Shown here: piece by piece, positions 33,758 to 43,659 of the stretch
How the letters are laid out: each line of letters begins with the position of its first letter
How positions within the stretch are numbered: position 1 is the stretch's first letter
NCBI RefSeq assembly: GCF_003590095.1
Contig: NC_039482.1
Location: 8,759,657 to 8,823,656 of the forward strand
Source of the DNA: Trichoplusia ni
Taxonomy: Eukaryota; Arthropoda; Insecta; Lepidoptera; Noctuidae
Direction: 5' to 3'
DNA length: 64,000 nt
Made by a program: the position numbers and the translations under genes
Notes under the pieces: model-generated
Seen by the model: the letters and a program-made list of their open reading frames with translations, nothing else
Database searches by the model: none
Told to the model about the DNA's origin: nothing

Positions 33758-33759
33758 AG

Positions 33760-34275
33760 ATTGCAAAAAGTTACAGCGCCACTTAAAGTGGCATAAGGAT
33801 TCCTACTTTATCCCATAAGCACCACATACACACAGACACACCATATAGCCTAAGCCATAAGCATATTTAAAAGAACACTAAAAATGTAACTCCATTTCAG
33901 ACACTCAAAAAATATAATACCCTTACTCCACTCAACTACATTCCCAAGAGACAAAACTAATCAAAATTAAATCATAACACAACCAGGTAGAACTCATAAT
34001 TAAATAGCAAATGCTTCAGCACTTCTTAATTCAGAAATATTAAAAAAATGCTAATTTTCCTCTGTTTTAGAGCTTCGCTGGCTCGCCGCTGTTCTGGCGT
34101 TGTAATTAAAATTAAACTTTGTCATTCACTGCTTGGATTGCTGCACTGAGGATTAAAGTTGCCTTTGCTGAATAGACTATTGTTGAGCTTCGGGTTTACC
34201 TGTTTTTATGATTGTTTTACGTGCCTTTTTTAATAATTTTCCTCTTAAAATAGCAGTTTTTTTTGGTTACGTGCC
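33760..34275. other. Non-coding stretch
   Basis: Nothing recognised. Confidence 0.45.
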
Positions 34276-34279
34276 TAGT

Positions 34280-34375
34280 TGTTAATACCGGAACCCTATT
34301 AGTGAATGTACTCAATGGGTAAAAATGGAATCCTACTAAGGCTTAGCTGTTTGTGTGTCTGTTCGTCTGATCCTT
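34280..34375 (-). repeat. RFA head fragment
   Basis: ATACCGGAACCCTATTAGTG...GGGTAAAAATGGAATCC and TTAGCTGTTTGTGTGTCTG, minus orientation. Confidence 0.5.
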
Positions 34376-34484
34376 AATATGCTTCTCACAAACCAGCGTA
34401 TTTATTTACTCGTTGCTTAACTTTTGTCAGTATTTTAGATGTTATTTTATATTTCTATTGTGTTATTTTGTGTATAAATAGCAG

Positions 34485-34625
34485 GCAACACCATTAACGA
34501 TTTCAACTGTCTAGCTATCAGCTTTCACGGTTCGTGAGATACGTCCTGGTAACAGACCGAAAGACACTGGAGTCTGAGTAATATCGTTCGATTTTTACTC
34601 ATTGGATTCGAAACCCTACAAACGG
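34485..34625 (+). repeat. RFA, opposite orientation
   Basis: ATTTCAACTGTCTAGCTATC, CACGGTTCGTGAGATACG, GAGTCTGAGTAATATCG and GGATTCGAAACCCTACAAA. Forms an inverted pair with 34280-34375. Confidence 0.65.
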
Positions 34626-34916
34626 CAATAAAAAATCGTTTAAAACTTCTTCAATATAAATATAAAGGACTAGATTGAAAATCAATTTCGACGTATTTTC
34701 CTTTTTTCTTTTCCCGAACAAACCCAGCACTAACGTATTTAAGGAAAGGTTGAACTAATAAATTGGGGAACTATTTGCGACGCCTAGTCTTAGCCCTTAT
34801 AACCCTTTTCGATTGCCTTTTTCTCGAGTAACAATATGTTTTCGATTTCCTTTTATTTTTCTAGATAACGATTGTTTTTTATTTTATTTGACTATAGTAA
34901 TATGATAATACGAGAA

Positions 34917-35196
34917 TTTTTTTAGGGTTCAATAAGCTAATCCTAAATGGCAAACGGAACCCTTATTCTGAGGGTCCCTGAGGGGACTGTGTGTCCGTCG
35001 ACACTATTACAACAAATACTAAAATTAAAAATACAGGTTAAGCAACTGTTGTTGAAGTCATAAAGTGGTTGATAGGTAAAAAATAAATTAAGGGTATTCA
35101 CATATTTATTTGACACTCTACCGATTTGTTTTTCTTAAGCCTTTATGTGCGGAACCCTTAATGTTGTCATTCCAATTCGCAATTGACCGGTTTTAT
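34917..35196 (-). repeat. RFA, full length
   Basis: Starts TTTTTTTAGGGTTCAATAAG with its internal hairpin (GGGTTC...GGAACCC), includes TGTGTGTCCGTCGACAC, and ends GTGCGGAACCCTTAATG then CAATTCGCAATTGACCGG. About 280 bp, giving the likely unit length of the family. Confidence 0.7.
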
Positions 35197-35199
35197 TTA

Positions 35200-35500
35200 T
35201 ACAGTAAGCGGGCTAATGCCCGCAACGCCTAGACTGATTTTAATGAGATTTTTCTTACAGAAAGCTTGGGTTGAGGAGATAATGGGATGATTACTATTGG
35301 CTAACATTATTGAAACTACAAAAGGATAAACTTGGGAGCTAAATTTTAATTATACTATAAATTCTAATACCAAAATATATAAAACGACTTAACTCTTATT
35401 GCCATAAAACACCGGCTAAGTGTGAATAGGTCGCACTACACTGAATGCTCAAAAGATAAATACTCGTTGTATAAAGAAAAACAAAATTTCAAAAGAAAAT
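35200..35500. other. Non-coding stretch
   Basis: Nothing recognised. Confidence 0.45.
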
Positions 35501-35504
35501 GGCC

Positions 35505-35680
35505 GCACAATGTGCACATTTTGCTGTTTCTTGTTTTAACTGAAATACATCATAAAAATAAATCGAAAATTTCAACAGCCTAGATGCAACAGTTCATGAT
35601 ATACAGCCTGATAGACAAACGGACTGACAGTGAGGCCTCAATAATAGAGTTCCTTGTGTACTTTGATAATTATCCCTGAA
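35505..35680 (+). repeat. RFA
   Basis: GAAAATTTCAACAGCCTAGATG, CAGTTCATGATATACAGCC, GACAAACGGACTGACAGTG and GAGGCCTCAATAATAGAG. Confidence 0.65.
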
Positions 35681-35789
35681 AAATTACCCACTTCAGTCTA
35701 GCTAGATACGCTTTCCACCCAACTAAATCAATAAGTAGAATAGCACAAAACCTATGAATGCACGTAACTTTCGCTTCACCGAAATTACA

Positions 35790-35915
35790 CTAGCCGACCG
35801 CACCGAGCTAATTGGACCGCCCGTAACCAGCGGGCGGCGACTTCATAAATACTGCCTTTTACTACCGCGTTCAACACACCAACTTCAACGTAACCGGCCT
35901 GTGTTTTTTACCGGT
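35790..35915. other. GC-rich unique island with hairpins
   Basis: GACCGCACCGAGC and a perfect 7-bp all-GC hairpin CCGCCCG-TAACCAG-CGGGCGG (35817-35837), then AACCGG (35890 area) pairing with CCGGTT about 20 bp on. A TATA-like CATAAATA at about 35845 follows. Not matched to any other site in the window; possible regulatory element or exon of unknown type. Confidence 0.35.
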
Positions 35916-35950
35916 TGATTTTTATAAACTTGAGTTTGTTATTATTTTGA

Positions 35951-36200
35951 ACTAGCTGTTGCTCGCGACTTCGTCCCCGTGGGTAGAAGATATAAATTAT
36001 GATTTATACCTGCCCTGCTTTTTTCACATTTTCCATTGTATCTTCGCTCCTATTAGTCGCAGCGTGATGGTTTATAGCCTTAAGCCTTCCTCGATGAATG
36101 GTCTATTCAACACAAAAATAATTTTTCGATTTGGACAAGTTGTTTCTGAGATTAGCGCGTTCAAGCAAACAAACTCTTCAGCTTTATATATTAGTATATA
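35951..36200 (+). mobile_element. LEP1-like Helitron, second subfamily
   Basis: Starts ACTAGCTGTTGCTCGCGACT, contains TCCATTGTATCTTCGCTCC, GATGGTTTATAGCCTTAAGCC and GAGATTAGCGCGTTCAAGC, and ends AGCTTTATATATTAGTATA. The same interior occurs at 44570-44797. The 80-codon frame across it is not a gene. Confidence 0.75.
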
Positions 36201-36330
36201 GATAAGGTTTTATGCAAGACTCTTTGGAACTATACTCTTTGGATTATAAATCAAAAAGTATAAGAGTATTAAGTTCACTTCATTTTTGATACTAACCCAC
36301 TATGGATGTAACTTTTCCGAAATAAAGATT

Positions 36331-36362
36331 ATTTTATTTTATTTTATTTATATATTTATTTA
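36331..36362. repeat. ATTTT simple repeat
   Basis: ATTTTATTTTATTTTATTT followed by ATATATTTATTTAT. Confidence 0.8.
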
Positions 36363-36487
36363 TAGCTTGGTACATGAAAATCAATGGACCTCGTAAAAGC
36401 AAGAGGTACAAGTTACCCTAGGTCCCCAGGTTTGAGGCCTCATCCGTATCGTTCCTAGTTTTAGTGACAATATAGTCTGTTCTAATC

Positions 36488-36550
36488 CGTGCAATCCCAT
36501 CAAAATTCGTTCAGCGGTTTAGTCAAGAAAGCGTTACATACATACATATT
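36488..36550 (+). mobile_element. Helitron-like 3' segment
   Basis: CATCAAAATTCGTTCAGCGG and AAGCGTTACATACATACATA resemble the subterminal part of LEP1-like elements; the upstream half is not recognisable. Confidence 0.4.
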
Positions 36551-36599
36551 TTATATTATTAATATATAACGTACACACAAATAAAAAGATTAATAACAT

Positions 36600-37400
36600 C
36601 GTTTCTCATATGCATGCCTTTGATAATAGCATTTACAATACAGATGTACCAAGGTCTTTTAGAATAAGGTTTTCATTAAGACCTATAGACGCTCCTGTGT
36701 TTCAGACTTTTATCTATCTTCAAATTACAAATAGGTACAATATACTAGCCATTAAGCTATATTGAAAAAAATGAATAGCATAAAATAAATTCAGTTTTTA
36801 ATCTTCAAGCTTTGCAGGTCGGAAATTAATTGAGTTTCAGGAAATAGTAGAGTGTTTTACAGAAGCGTGTACCGAGGATACTTTAGAGATGTATGGACTT
36901 GGATAAGGCTTAGGTAATGCTTCATATTTCATGATTCAGTTTACCAAGTAAAGGTTGTGAAACTTGTTGATGGAGGTTTTTGAACTGTTTGTATGAATTT
37001 GTACTCCCGGTCAATGACATTGGATATGTCAATGAATTGTTTGTTGCTAGAATGATTGGTCTATTAGTCAGTAGGCTTGAGTTTGGACTAGGGATAAAAT
37101 TTTATCGACAATATTTTTTTTAATAATTATAAGTTAAGGATAACTAATTTTTTTTACTCTTGACTTTCTGAATTAACTTTCTCATTTATAAAAACTGAGA
37201 ATTTCTAGCTAAATGATATGAGAATAAAACAAATTAAAATCCGCAGATTTATGGGAATGGTATTCTTTTTTTGACAAGCAACCTGACTTTGACATATCAG
37301 CTGAAACATTTTAACAGTTCTTTATCACTTCTCTTCGGAGAAATTTAACTCGTCCACAAACCTAGGGTCCTACCACCACGACTTTGAAAACAAATATTGC
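36600..37400. other. AT-rich non-coding stretch
   Basis: Nothing recognised. Confidence 0.45.
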
Positions 37401-37404
37401 GGGT

Positions 37405-37458
37405 TTGAAAGAGAGATACCGCGCTATACCGCGTATAGTGCTGTCACGCTTCCATAAC
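37405..37458. repeat. PAL family palindrome
   Basis: TTGAAAGAGAGATACCGCGC-TATACCGCGTATAG-TGCTGTCACGCTTCC. GCTATAC pairs with GTATAG(T), and GAAAG with the CTTCC side. Same layout as 62801-62856. Confidence 0.6.
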
Positions 37459-37747
37459 TCTAATAATATTACCATAAGACCTGGTGGACCCCTTAGTCTT
37501 TTGACCAGACGACAAAAAAAATCATTCAGTTGAAAACTTGGCATTAATTAAGAAGTCAGAACACAAATATAACATGCAATCCATTTCTCGAAGTTATGAG
37601 GAAGTCTCCCATTTGTTACGTTTTAATATATAGCGAGTGATATAAATAGCCTTATTAATTTATGCCCACTCTCTCGCGCAGGTGCCACCCACGTATCAAA
37701 ATGTATATGTCTCTTATCACTCATGTACGTACGTATATAAAGTTTGA

Positions 37748-37962
37748 TAATAATTATTCCACAACTTTAGGCCACGCCATCTAGTTTCAATCTAATTATA
37801 GCTTGTGTTATATATTTCTAAATACATACATAAAATTAATAAATTACATTTAGACACCGAAAAAAATATCGTACTCGTCACACAAACATTTGTCCTGAGT
37901 GGGAATCGAATCCACGCCCCCTAGTATAGCAGTCAGGGCAATTAGCCAATAGACCACAGTCT
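37748..37962 (-). mobile_element. T1 SINE, decayed
   Basis: Plus strand: CACGCCATCTAGTTTCAATC, AATACATACATAAAATT, TGTCCTGAGTGGGAATCGAATCC (box B) and AGTATAGCAGTCAGGGC. The box A region is mutated. Confidence 0.75.
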
Positions 37963-38085
37963 ACTAAGACAAGGAAGGAGTGTTTTGAAGTTTCTACTAT
38001 AATCTTTAAAACTCGTAACACCTACAGTTTTGTGACTAGAAAATGGTAGATAACATTAACAAAGCACACATGAAGATGAATGCTG

Positions 38086-38287
38086 GACGGATAGCCGAGT
38101 GGCTGAGGTCCAACGCAAACCCACTGTAGGTCGCATTTCGGTTCGATCCTCGCGTGGGACAAGCGTCTCTTCGATCTAAAAATGCACGTCCTGAGTCTGG
38201 GTATCTTTGTGCATGACATGTGACTTGAATGATTGCGAAAGCCCTCGCGACACAAGGATTAAAATCCTTAGTGCGAGTAGAAAGGCT
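38086..38287 (+). mobile_element. T2 tRNA-derived SINE, reference copy
   Basis: Box A TAGCCGAGTGG (38092-38102) and box B GGTTCGATCCT (38140-38150) at tRNA-like spacing give an intact RNA polymerase III promoter. The body has GGGACAAGCG, CGTCCTGAGTCTGGGTATC, GACATGTGACTTGAATG and CTCGCGACACAAGGATT. No poly(A); it ends near GTGCGAGTAG. The head resembles a Ser/Leu-type tRNA D-arm but has no cloverleaf, so it is not a tRNA gene. Confidence 0.85.
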
Positions 38288-38289
38288 CC

Positions 38290-39300
38290 TTTAAATAACA
38301 TTTCTAATGCAAGCAAAGATAAAGACCAAAGCACCCAATAAATTCAGACTATTATCTGCCACAAGCCCCACACATTCACACCACCCACACATAGTCCTTC
38401 CATTCGCAGATCGTATAATACAAAGTGCTTTGTAAATTGATCGAGACACTTCAATTGTTTAGCGCTTCGGTGTCACCAGCTAATTGTCACGTGAAAATTT
38501 CACTTTGTGGGTTGAGGTGGCGATTTATTGGTTACTGAGATAAAACATAATGTCATCACGGATAAGAAATACAGAAATTCTTCAGCACGTCTTATAGAAT
38601 TTGTTATTTTCACTTTCGTGGATTTCGAAAAAAGGGTGGTTTATTATTTTATGTATTTGTGCGTGACCTTCGTCAATATTGGAAGGGGACTAGAATATTT
38701 TCTGTGGTTTTACCTATCTGTCTGTCTATCAGTCTGTAATCAAATCTTGTTTAATATGATCCTCGCTCCGGTTTCCAATTAAACAAAAATTTCGACGGCA
38801 TAATGTTTGTAATAAGTGATCTCAATCTGATGCTGGAACTAGAAGCTTGGCTAAAAGCACAATCGAGTTTAAATTCATTTGAATTGCTTTTTCGAGTATT
38901 TTGAGCTTAAAGCAAAAAGCAATATAAAAAATTATTTTTTAAATCTTTCATTATTCTATTTTTTAAATTAAAAAATAAATTGCTTTTGTCCTATGATGCC
39001 TCATTAAGGTAAACGATTTTTATGTCCCCAATTTTAGCTATCTAACACTGTTTTCTTCAATTCGATATCGTAACTCATTTTTCAACCTATTATAAAAACT
39101 AAACCACACAAAAAATACTGAATAAATAAACAAATTTTCTAAACAGTTTCACACACACACCACAATGTATCGACACCAACTCAATTCAGACTTCACATCC
39201 CATTAACCCAGGTCTCCAAGCATAACAGGTACAATTTGTCTGATTCCAACAATCATAATTTAAGTGTGCCGGAAGGTGTGCCTGATATTTCTGTAAATGA
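38290..39300. other. Non-coding stretch
   Basis: Nothing firm. CTATCTGTCTGTCTATCAGTC at 38712 may be an RFA remnant. Confidence 0.45.
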
Positions 39301-39306
39301 CATCGC

Positions 39307-39392
39307 TGTAATCTGAATAGCTTGCCAACGGCTCGGTGATCAATCATGGGCGTTGGCAAGTGACGGACGGAGTGACCCGCTTTGTGATTACA
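39307..39392. repeat. Nested inverted repeats
   Basis: Perfect 10-bp arms CTTGCCAACG (39321-39330) and CGTTGGCAAG (39351-39360) with a 20-base loop, enclosed by TGTAATC (39307-39313) and GATTACA (39386-39392). A structured or foldback element; no repeat copy seen elsewhere. Confidence 0.5.
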
Positions 39393-39414
39393 TTGGTGAT
39401 CTGGCTGTTTTCGT

Positions 39415-39745
39415 GGTTAGTTTTTAGGGTCATGTAGCCGGAAGGTAAAAATTGAACCATGTTATTTATTATTTAGTAAAAAGGTACGTGCCAAAAAATA
39501 ATAATGTTGTAACATGTGTATCAAAACTATCTTATACTTCTATTAATAAGGCTTCGGTGTAAGTCCGGCTTTCCACAGGCTGTATCTCATAAAATGTTGT
39601 TATTATTGCTATATAAAATATCATCATGGTGTAGTAATGGTTGGATCGGCTATAAAATTGATGAATAATTTAAAAAAAAATTGTAGCCCATTTTACGCCA
39701 CCCAGATTGACGTGAGTCTGACTCGAACTTGACCATTTTTTTCTT
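39415..39745 (-). repeat. RFA, full length but interrupted
   Basis: Begins TAGTTTTTAGGGTCATGTAGC, has GTCCGGCTTTCCACAGGCTG near 39565, and ends GTGAGTCTGACTCGAACTTGACC near 39735. About 50 bp longer than other copies because of unrelated sequence around 39470-39540. Confidence 0.6.
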
Positions 39746-39799
39746 TGTTTACAGGTAATGATGAGGGTTGTTTAGCTGTGGATACCAATGTATAGATTC

Positions 39800-39907
39800 A
39801 GAATAAGCATACGTGAATCACGCAGATGCTTGTCTTGCGCGGGGGACGAACCCGCGACACATCGCGCGTGTGACGTTCGGCGTGGTAACCACAACTTGCC
39901 CATCTGT
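39800..39907 (-). mobile_element. T2 SINE head
   Basis: CACGCAGATGCTTGTCTTGCG, GGGACGAACCCGCGACAC and CGTGGTAACCACAACTTG. Confidence 0.6.
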
Positions 39908-40282
39908 TTGATAACAAAATTATCACCACATTGAAACCACAAAATATGCCATAGTAATAATATCATATGCTAAAGGTAAAATATGAAAATGAAATGTTTA
40001 TCAAGTCGAGATGAAAGTCATTTATGCTTGGCGGTGTGCCAACTGCAGCCCGATAATATGTGTACCGGAGATACCGCGTGTATTCACTTTCCTGTGTACC
40101 GAGCGGTATTTAATGGACTACCTATTGTACTATATCAGTATAGGATATTTATGAAATAGTAGCTATGCCGGTGACTTCTTTCACGTGGAAAAATGAGTGG
40201 GAAGACTTTTTGAACAAATTGCACAGACAATTCTGAAATTTCAGATTCTGTAAATTTGGTAATATTTTTTTACTTGTGAACT

Positions 40283-40439
40283 GACTAGCTATCCGTCCCA
40301 CGGGAACATAAAATCGAAATAGAAACTATCCAATGTGCTAATCCTAGTTATAAACTATCTACTGCTGGGTTTCATCAAAATCCGTTCAGTAGTTTTTGCG
40401 TGAAAAAGGAACAAACATCCATACATAATATTAGTAGGA
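40283..40439 (+). mobile_element. LEP1-like Helitron
   Basis: GACTAGCTATCCGTCCCACGG, CATAAAATCGAAATAGAAAC, TCATCAAAATCCGTTCAGTAG and TTGCGTGAAAAAGGAAC, ending AATATTAGTAGGA. About 157 bp, internally deleted relative to 5553-5763. Confidence 0.75.
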
Positions 40440-40520
40440 TAATAAGATAAGTAGGATTGACAGGAAACTAGCACTCAATTTAAAATCCAGCTTGCGTATT
40501 ATATTGTAACTGGCAATTAA

Positions 40521-40796
40521 ATGAAATTAATGAAACCAGTTTCAAGATTGTTTATTAATAATAATAATTATTCAATGAAATATTTGAATTTAGCTCACGA
40601 GGTTGTCGACTTGTGGGAGATGGACTCGGCAATCATTGTCCCGATAGTCGTGAGTGTCAATGGCTTGATAGCCAAGAGCCTCGACCAACACCTTATGAGG
40701 CTCTCGTTGGGCGTCTGGGACAAGGGTTTGATTCAGAGAGCGGTATTTCTGGACACGGCGCGCATCGTGAGGAGGTTCCTCTCTCTGGAGCCCTGA
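40521..40796 (+). pseudogene. LINE reverse-transcriptase ORF C-terminal fragment
   Basis: An open frame of 91 codons preceded by an in-frame TAA. From about residue 21 it reads like the extreme C-terminus of lepidopteran non-LTR retrotransposon polyproteins: KYLNLAHEVVDLWEMDS, then IIVPIVVSVNGLIAKSL and AVFLDTARIVRRFLSLEP-stop. This region lies after the RT domain; no catalytic motif is present. The clade is uncertain. Likely a 5'-truncated insertion whose boundary lies near 40560; the first about 20 residues (NNNNYS) look like low-complexity non-coding sequence. The open frames in other registers over this segment are shadows. Confidence 0.7.
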
Positions 40797-40925
40797 CCAC
40801 CGGCAGCTTGGGCCCTGTTCCCGTTGCCGGTTGGACACTATTTTTTATATTTTTAAATGTATGTTGTATTTTTTATATATATATTTAAAAATGTAATTTA
40901 TATGTATTTAAATGGAATAAAGGAA
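40797..40925 (+). mobile_element. 3' UTR of the LINE fragment
   Basis: GACCACCGGCAGCTTGGGCC and GTTGCCGGTTGGACAC follow the stop, then AT-rich sequence and AATAAAGGAAATAA. The next base starts a truncated T1 SINE. Confidence 0.55.
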
Positions 40926-41125
40926 ATAATTGTTCGATTCCCACCCACTATCAATGTTTGTGTGAAGAGCACTATACTTTATTTTGTGTCTGGGTGTAAT
41001 TTATCTACATTTTGTATGTATTTAAGATTATATAAATATGTCTATCGACTGTTTACTACTCATAATACAAGCTTTGCATAGTTCGAGACTAGATGGCGTT
41101 GTGTGACAGTTGTGGATTATATAAA
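40926..41125 (+). mobile_element. T1 SINE, head missing
   Basis: Starts inside box B (GTTCGATTCCCACCC) and continues through GTGTCTGGGTGTAATTTATC, TTTGTATGTATTTAAG, CAAGCTTTGCATAGTTCGAG and CTAGATGGCGTTGTGTGAC. The tRNA head is absent, cut exactly at the end of the LINE fragment. Confidence 0.75.
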
Positions 41126-41129
41126 AAAA

Positions 41130-41650
41130 ATATTTTTGCCACTATTTGGGCGTTTTATATGCAGCACACGTAACATCCAAATAACTTATTTATTTTATGA
41201 TATATTAAGAGAACCTTTTTAATTTCCTTTATTCCGATCGTCCGGTGTAATCGTGGCTTCGTATATTTTACTCCATTGATCGCTTCATCAATATGTACGA
41301 ACGAGAATGTTATATAAATGGGATCCCACTGTGATTCGCACTTGTAAATAAATGGTTAATCACTCTGGAAAAAAGACTAGCAATAAGCATCCTTAATGCA
41401 AGGAAATTAGATCGTTTCTTGCAGATACACTACTATTTCTCATTTAATTTACGTGGTATCGAAATTTTTAAATATTGGCGTATTCCAATTTGATCATAAT
41501 TGCTTTTAATTTTATTTTATCCGTTTGTTTCGACATGTTTAAAAGACTGGATCTAAGTATTCCATAAAATAAAAAATGCATTATTTTTATCCTGTATTAA
41601 AAAAAGATTAAAACTCTAAGAAATATACTTAATCCTTGTATCACTAAAAC
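41130..41650. other. AT-rich non-coding stretch
   Basis: Nothing recognised. Confidence 0.45.
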
Positions 41651-41656
41651 TTTGAA

Positions 41657-41860
41657 TGCATATAGCCGAGTGGTTGTAGTCACCACTCTAAACTCACTAA
41701 CCACGATGTGTCGCTAGTTCGATTCCGGAGTAGGACAAGCGTTTTTGTGATCCACGAGTGCCAGCCCTGAGTCTAGTGATTGTGGTGTTTCTGCATGTGA
41801 TTTGAATGTTCAAGGAACACCCACACGATACTAAGATCAAATTCCATAGTGCCTGAGTCA
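41657..41860 (+). mobile_element. T2 SINE
   Basis: TATAGCCGAGTGGTTGTAGTC (box A), CTAGTTCGATTCCGGAGTAGG (box B) and TGCATGTGATTTGAATGTTC. Diverged at the 3' part. Confidence 0.75.
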
Positions 41861-41864
41861 ATTA

Positions 41865-42190
41865 TAAAAAAAAATAGAAACTAAATTTAAAACCAACGTT
41901 AACTTACTTTCGCCATGCACTTACAAAATGAAAGACAAGAAAAATACATGCTCTGTGTAGTTGTATCAAACTTGCGACGTTGTAATTTTCCAGCGTTCTC
42001 GTAGCAATATTTCTGTCATAACTGCTTGCACAAATACTCTAAGTTTAAAATGTCTATGAATTTTAAACGGTCGCTTTTCATCTCTTTGCTTTTCTTTCTT
42101 TATCTTGTAAGGAGCTAGTTTGAAAGTCAACGGTTCATCTTTTACTTGCAGTTTTAAGAGAGAAAAAAATAAAAGTTTAAAATACACGTT
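41865..42190. other. AT-rich non-coding stretch
   Basis: Nothing recognised. The minus-strand 73-codon frame has no motif. Confidence 0.45.
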
Positions 42191-42194
42191 TTCT

Positions 42195-42394
42195 AAATGT
42201 CACTCCATTCAAATTCTATCAAAATCGGTCCAGCCGTTTTTATAGTTGTATATTGCATTGTCATCGAGTTTGAAGCTACCCTGAAAATTTCATGCTGCTT
42301 GCTTATCGGGAAGTGCCTCAAAATTGAGTTGCAAGATCCAACCTAAACGACAAACAAACAAGAAAAGTGAGTGTATAAATACGTGGGAAAACCT
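42195..42394 (+). repeat. Family X, best copy
   Basis: TCTATCAAAATCGGTCCAGC, TTGCATTGTCATCGAGTTTG, AAGCTACCCTGAAAATTTC, CTTATCGGGAAGTGCC, AATTGAGTTGCAAGATCC and AACAAGAAAAGTGAGTGTAT. About 200 bp, no ORF. Confidence 0.7.
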
Positions 42395-42408
42395 CCTCAC
42401 CCGCACAT

Positions 42409-42495
42409 TTGTCCTACGTGGAGATCAGACCCGCAACACGTCTCGTGCAGTGGCTTTGACGTGGTGACCTCAACCACTCGGCTATTCGTGCGTTC
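42409..42495 (-). mobile_element. T2 SINE head
   Basis: GCACATTTGTCCTACGTGGAG, AGACCCGCAACACGTCTCG, GACGTGGTGACCTCAACCAC and TCGGCTATTCGTGC: the tRNA-like head in minus orientation with the body lost, adjoining family X. Confidence 0.7.
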
Positions 42496-42499
42496 AATT

Positions 42500-42825
42500 T
42501 TAAATATTCAGTTTAATAATTAAAAGGAGTAGAAATTATCGATTGTCTATCAGCAACGACGAAATAATCTCTTGATTGAAAAAGCTGTCAATACCAAAGG
42601 TGACCACTGATATGTGGTTTTTAAACAAAAAAAGGTTTTTCAATATACTGCGTTAAATTAAACTTAATTTACTTAAAACGAAAGCGGCGATAGCTTTACA
42701 TATAGATATGACAAAAGCAAAGCAACATAAATTAGCAGCGAGAATTGTAGAATTATTGCTAACATACGGTAATATACGGGGGGGTGGGGGAGGAGCCTTC
42801 TAAAGAAGTAGCTCACATTCATGCA
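42500..42825. other. Non-coding stretch with G-rich run
   Basis: A run of seven G, T, five G, A, GG at 42778-42793 on plus. No other feature. Confidence 0.45.
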
Positions 42826-42878
42826 GTTGTGAAAACGTGACAGTACGTTACTTGGCATGTAGTGCTGTCTCTTTCTCC
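42826..42878. repeat. PAL family palindrome
   Basis: GTTGTGAAAACGTGACAGTACG ... GTAGTGCTGTCTCTTTCTCC. The order of arms is that of the 52553 copy read on the other strand. Confidence 0.5.
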
Positions 42879-42879
42879 T

Positions 42880-43220
42880 ATACTGGGATTACATTACGAG
42901 CAAAAATGTTTGTGGAATATAGATAGCAAACATCTTGTACATGTAAACCGCTAAAATAATGATAAAATATAGTAAGAAATTTTATAATAATATCCTGAAC
43001 GATAAAACGGTTAACAGTAAAGTTAATTTTGTAGCTGATTAGGTATACAAAACACCTTATTTTGTCAAAACGTAATTGGTGTTAATTAGTTTTCCAATTA
43101 AAAAGTTAATCATAATTAAAAGCGACTGTAAAGATTTTTATTATTGCGTTACATGCAAACTATTACATTAACTAAGTTTTCAGGTTACAATGTTTTCATA
43201 ATTTCCTAAAAATAGATTTT
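42880..43220. other. AT-rich non-coding stretch
   Basis: Nothing recognised. Confidence 0.45.
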
Positions 43221-43224
43221 AGTG

Positions 43225-43290
43225 TTAGATAGAGCCTGCAAAGGCTCAATAATAGTTCAGTTTTTCCGTTTGGCTTTGAAACCCTAAAAA
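43225..43290 (+). repeat. RFA end fragment
   Basis: GAGCCTGCAAAGGCTCAATAATAG and TTTGGCTTTGAAACCCTAAAAA. Its end lies 7 bp from the 5S-like sequence. Confidence 0.5.
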
Positions 43291-43297
43291 GCAAAAA

Positions 43298-43417
43298 AAG
43301 CCAACGACACGCGGTATTCCTAGGCGGTCACCCATCCAAGTACTAACCGCGCACGATGTTGCTTAACTTCGGTGATCGGACGAGAACCGGTGTATTCAAC
43401 GTGGTGTGGACGTTGGC
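43298..43417 (-). rRNA. 5S rRNA, full-length dispersed copy (possible pseudogene)
   Basis: On the minus strand this is a complete 120-base insect-type 5S sequence. It starts GCCAACGTCCACACCACG, continues GGTTCTCGTCCGATCACCG and AAGTTAAGC, and has the box C region TACTTGGATGGGTGACCGCC intact, ending CGCGTGTCGTTGGC. Seven T follow directly (plus-strand A run 43293-43299), a suitable RNA polymerase III terminator. Against the insect 5S consensus as I know it I see about six changes (for example ACATCGTGCG for ACGTCGGGCG, CCTAGG for CCTGGG), mostly of the kind that accumulates in unconstrained copies. It is single, not in a tandem array. Either a diverged orphan gene or a pseudogene; transcription is possible because the internal promoter survives. 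Confidence 0.85.
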
Positions 43418-43659
43418 GGCAGTAGACCCGAAATACATCGCCAAAAGCGAAGTATTTTTTAATGCCGCATACGAAGGTTCTTACATTCGTTCTCAATAAT
43501 ATGGTATATTAAAGTACCTATCTACTTTTATTGCAAAATATATAAACAAACCATATATTTATATGCGTCTTCCTAATTAAATAAATCTTTTTGGTTATAT
43601 TTGTTATTAGAAAAATTATGAATAAACCCTGCCTGTGCCTGTGCCTTACCTCCTTCAAA

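Noticed and set aside
38092..38160. tRNA gene
   Set aside because: Box A and box B are present but there is no acceptor stem or anticodon arm, and the sequence recurs with a SINE body at many sites. The same reasoning applies to 25757 and 21862.
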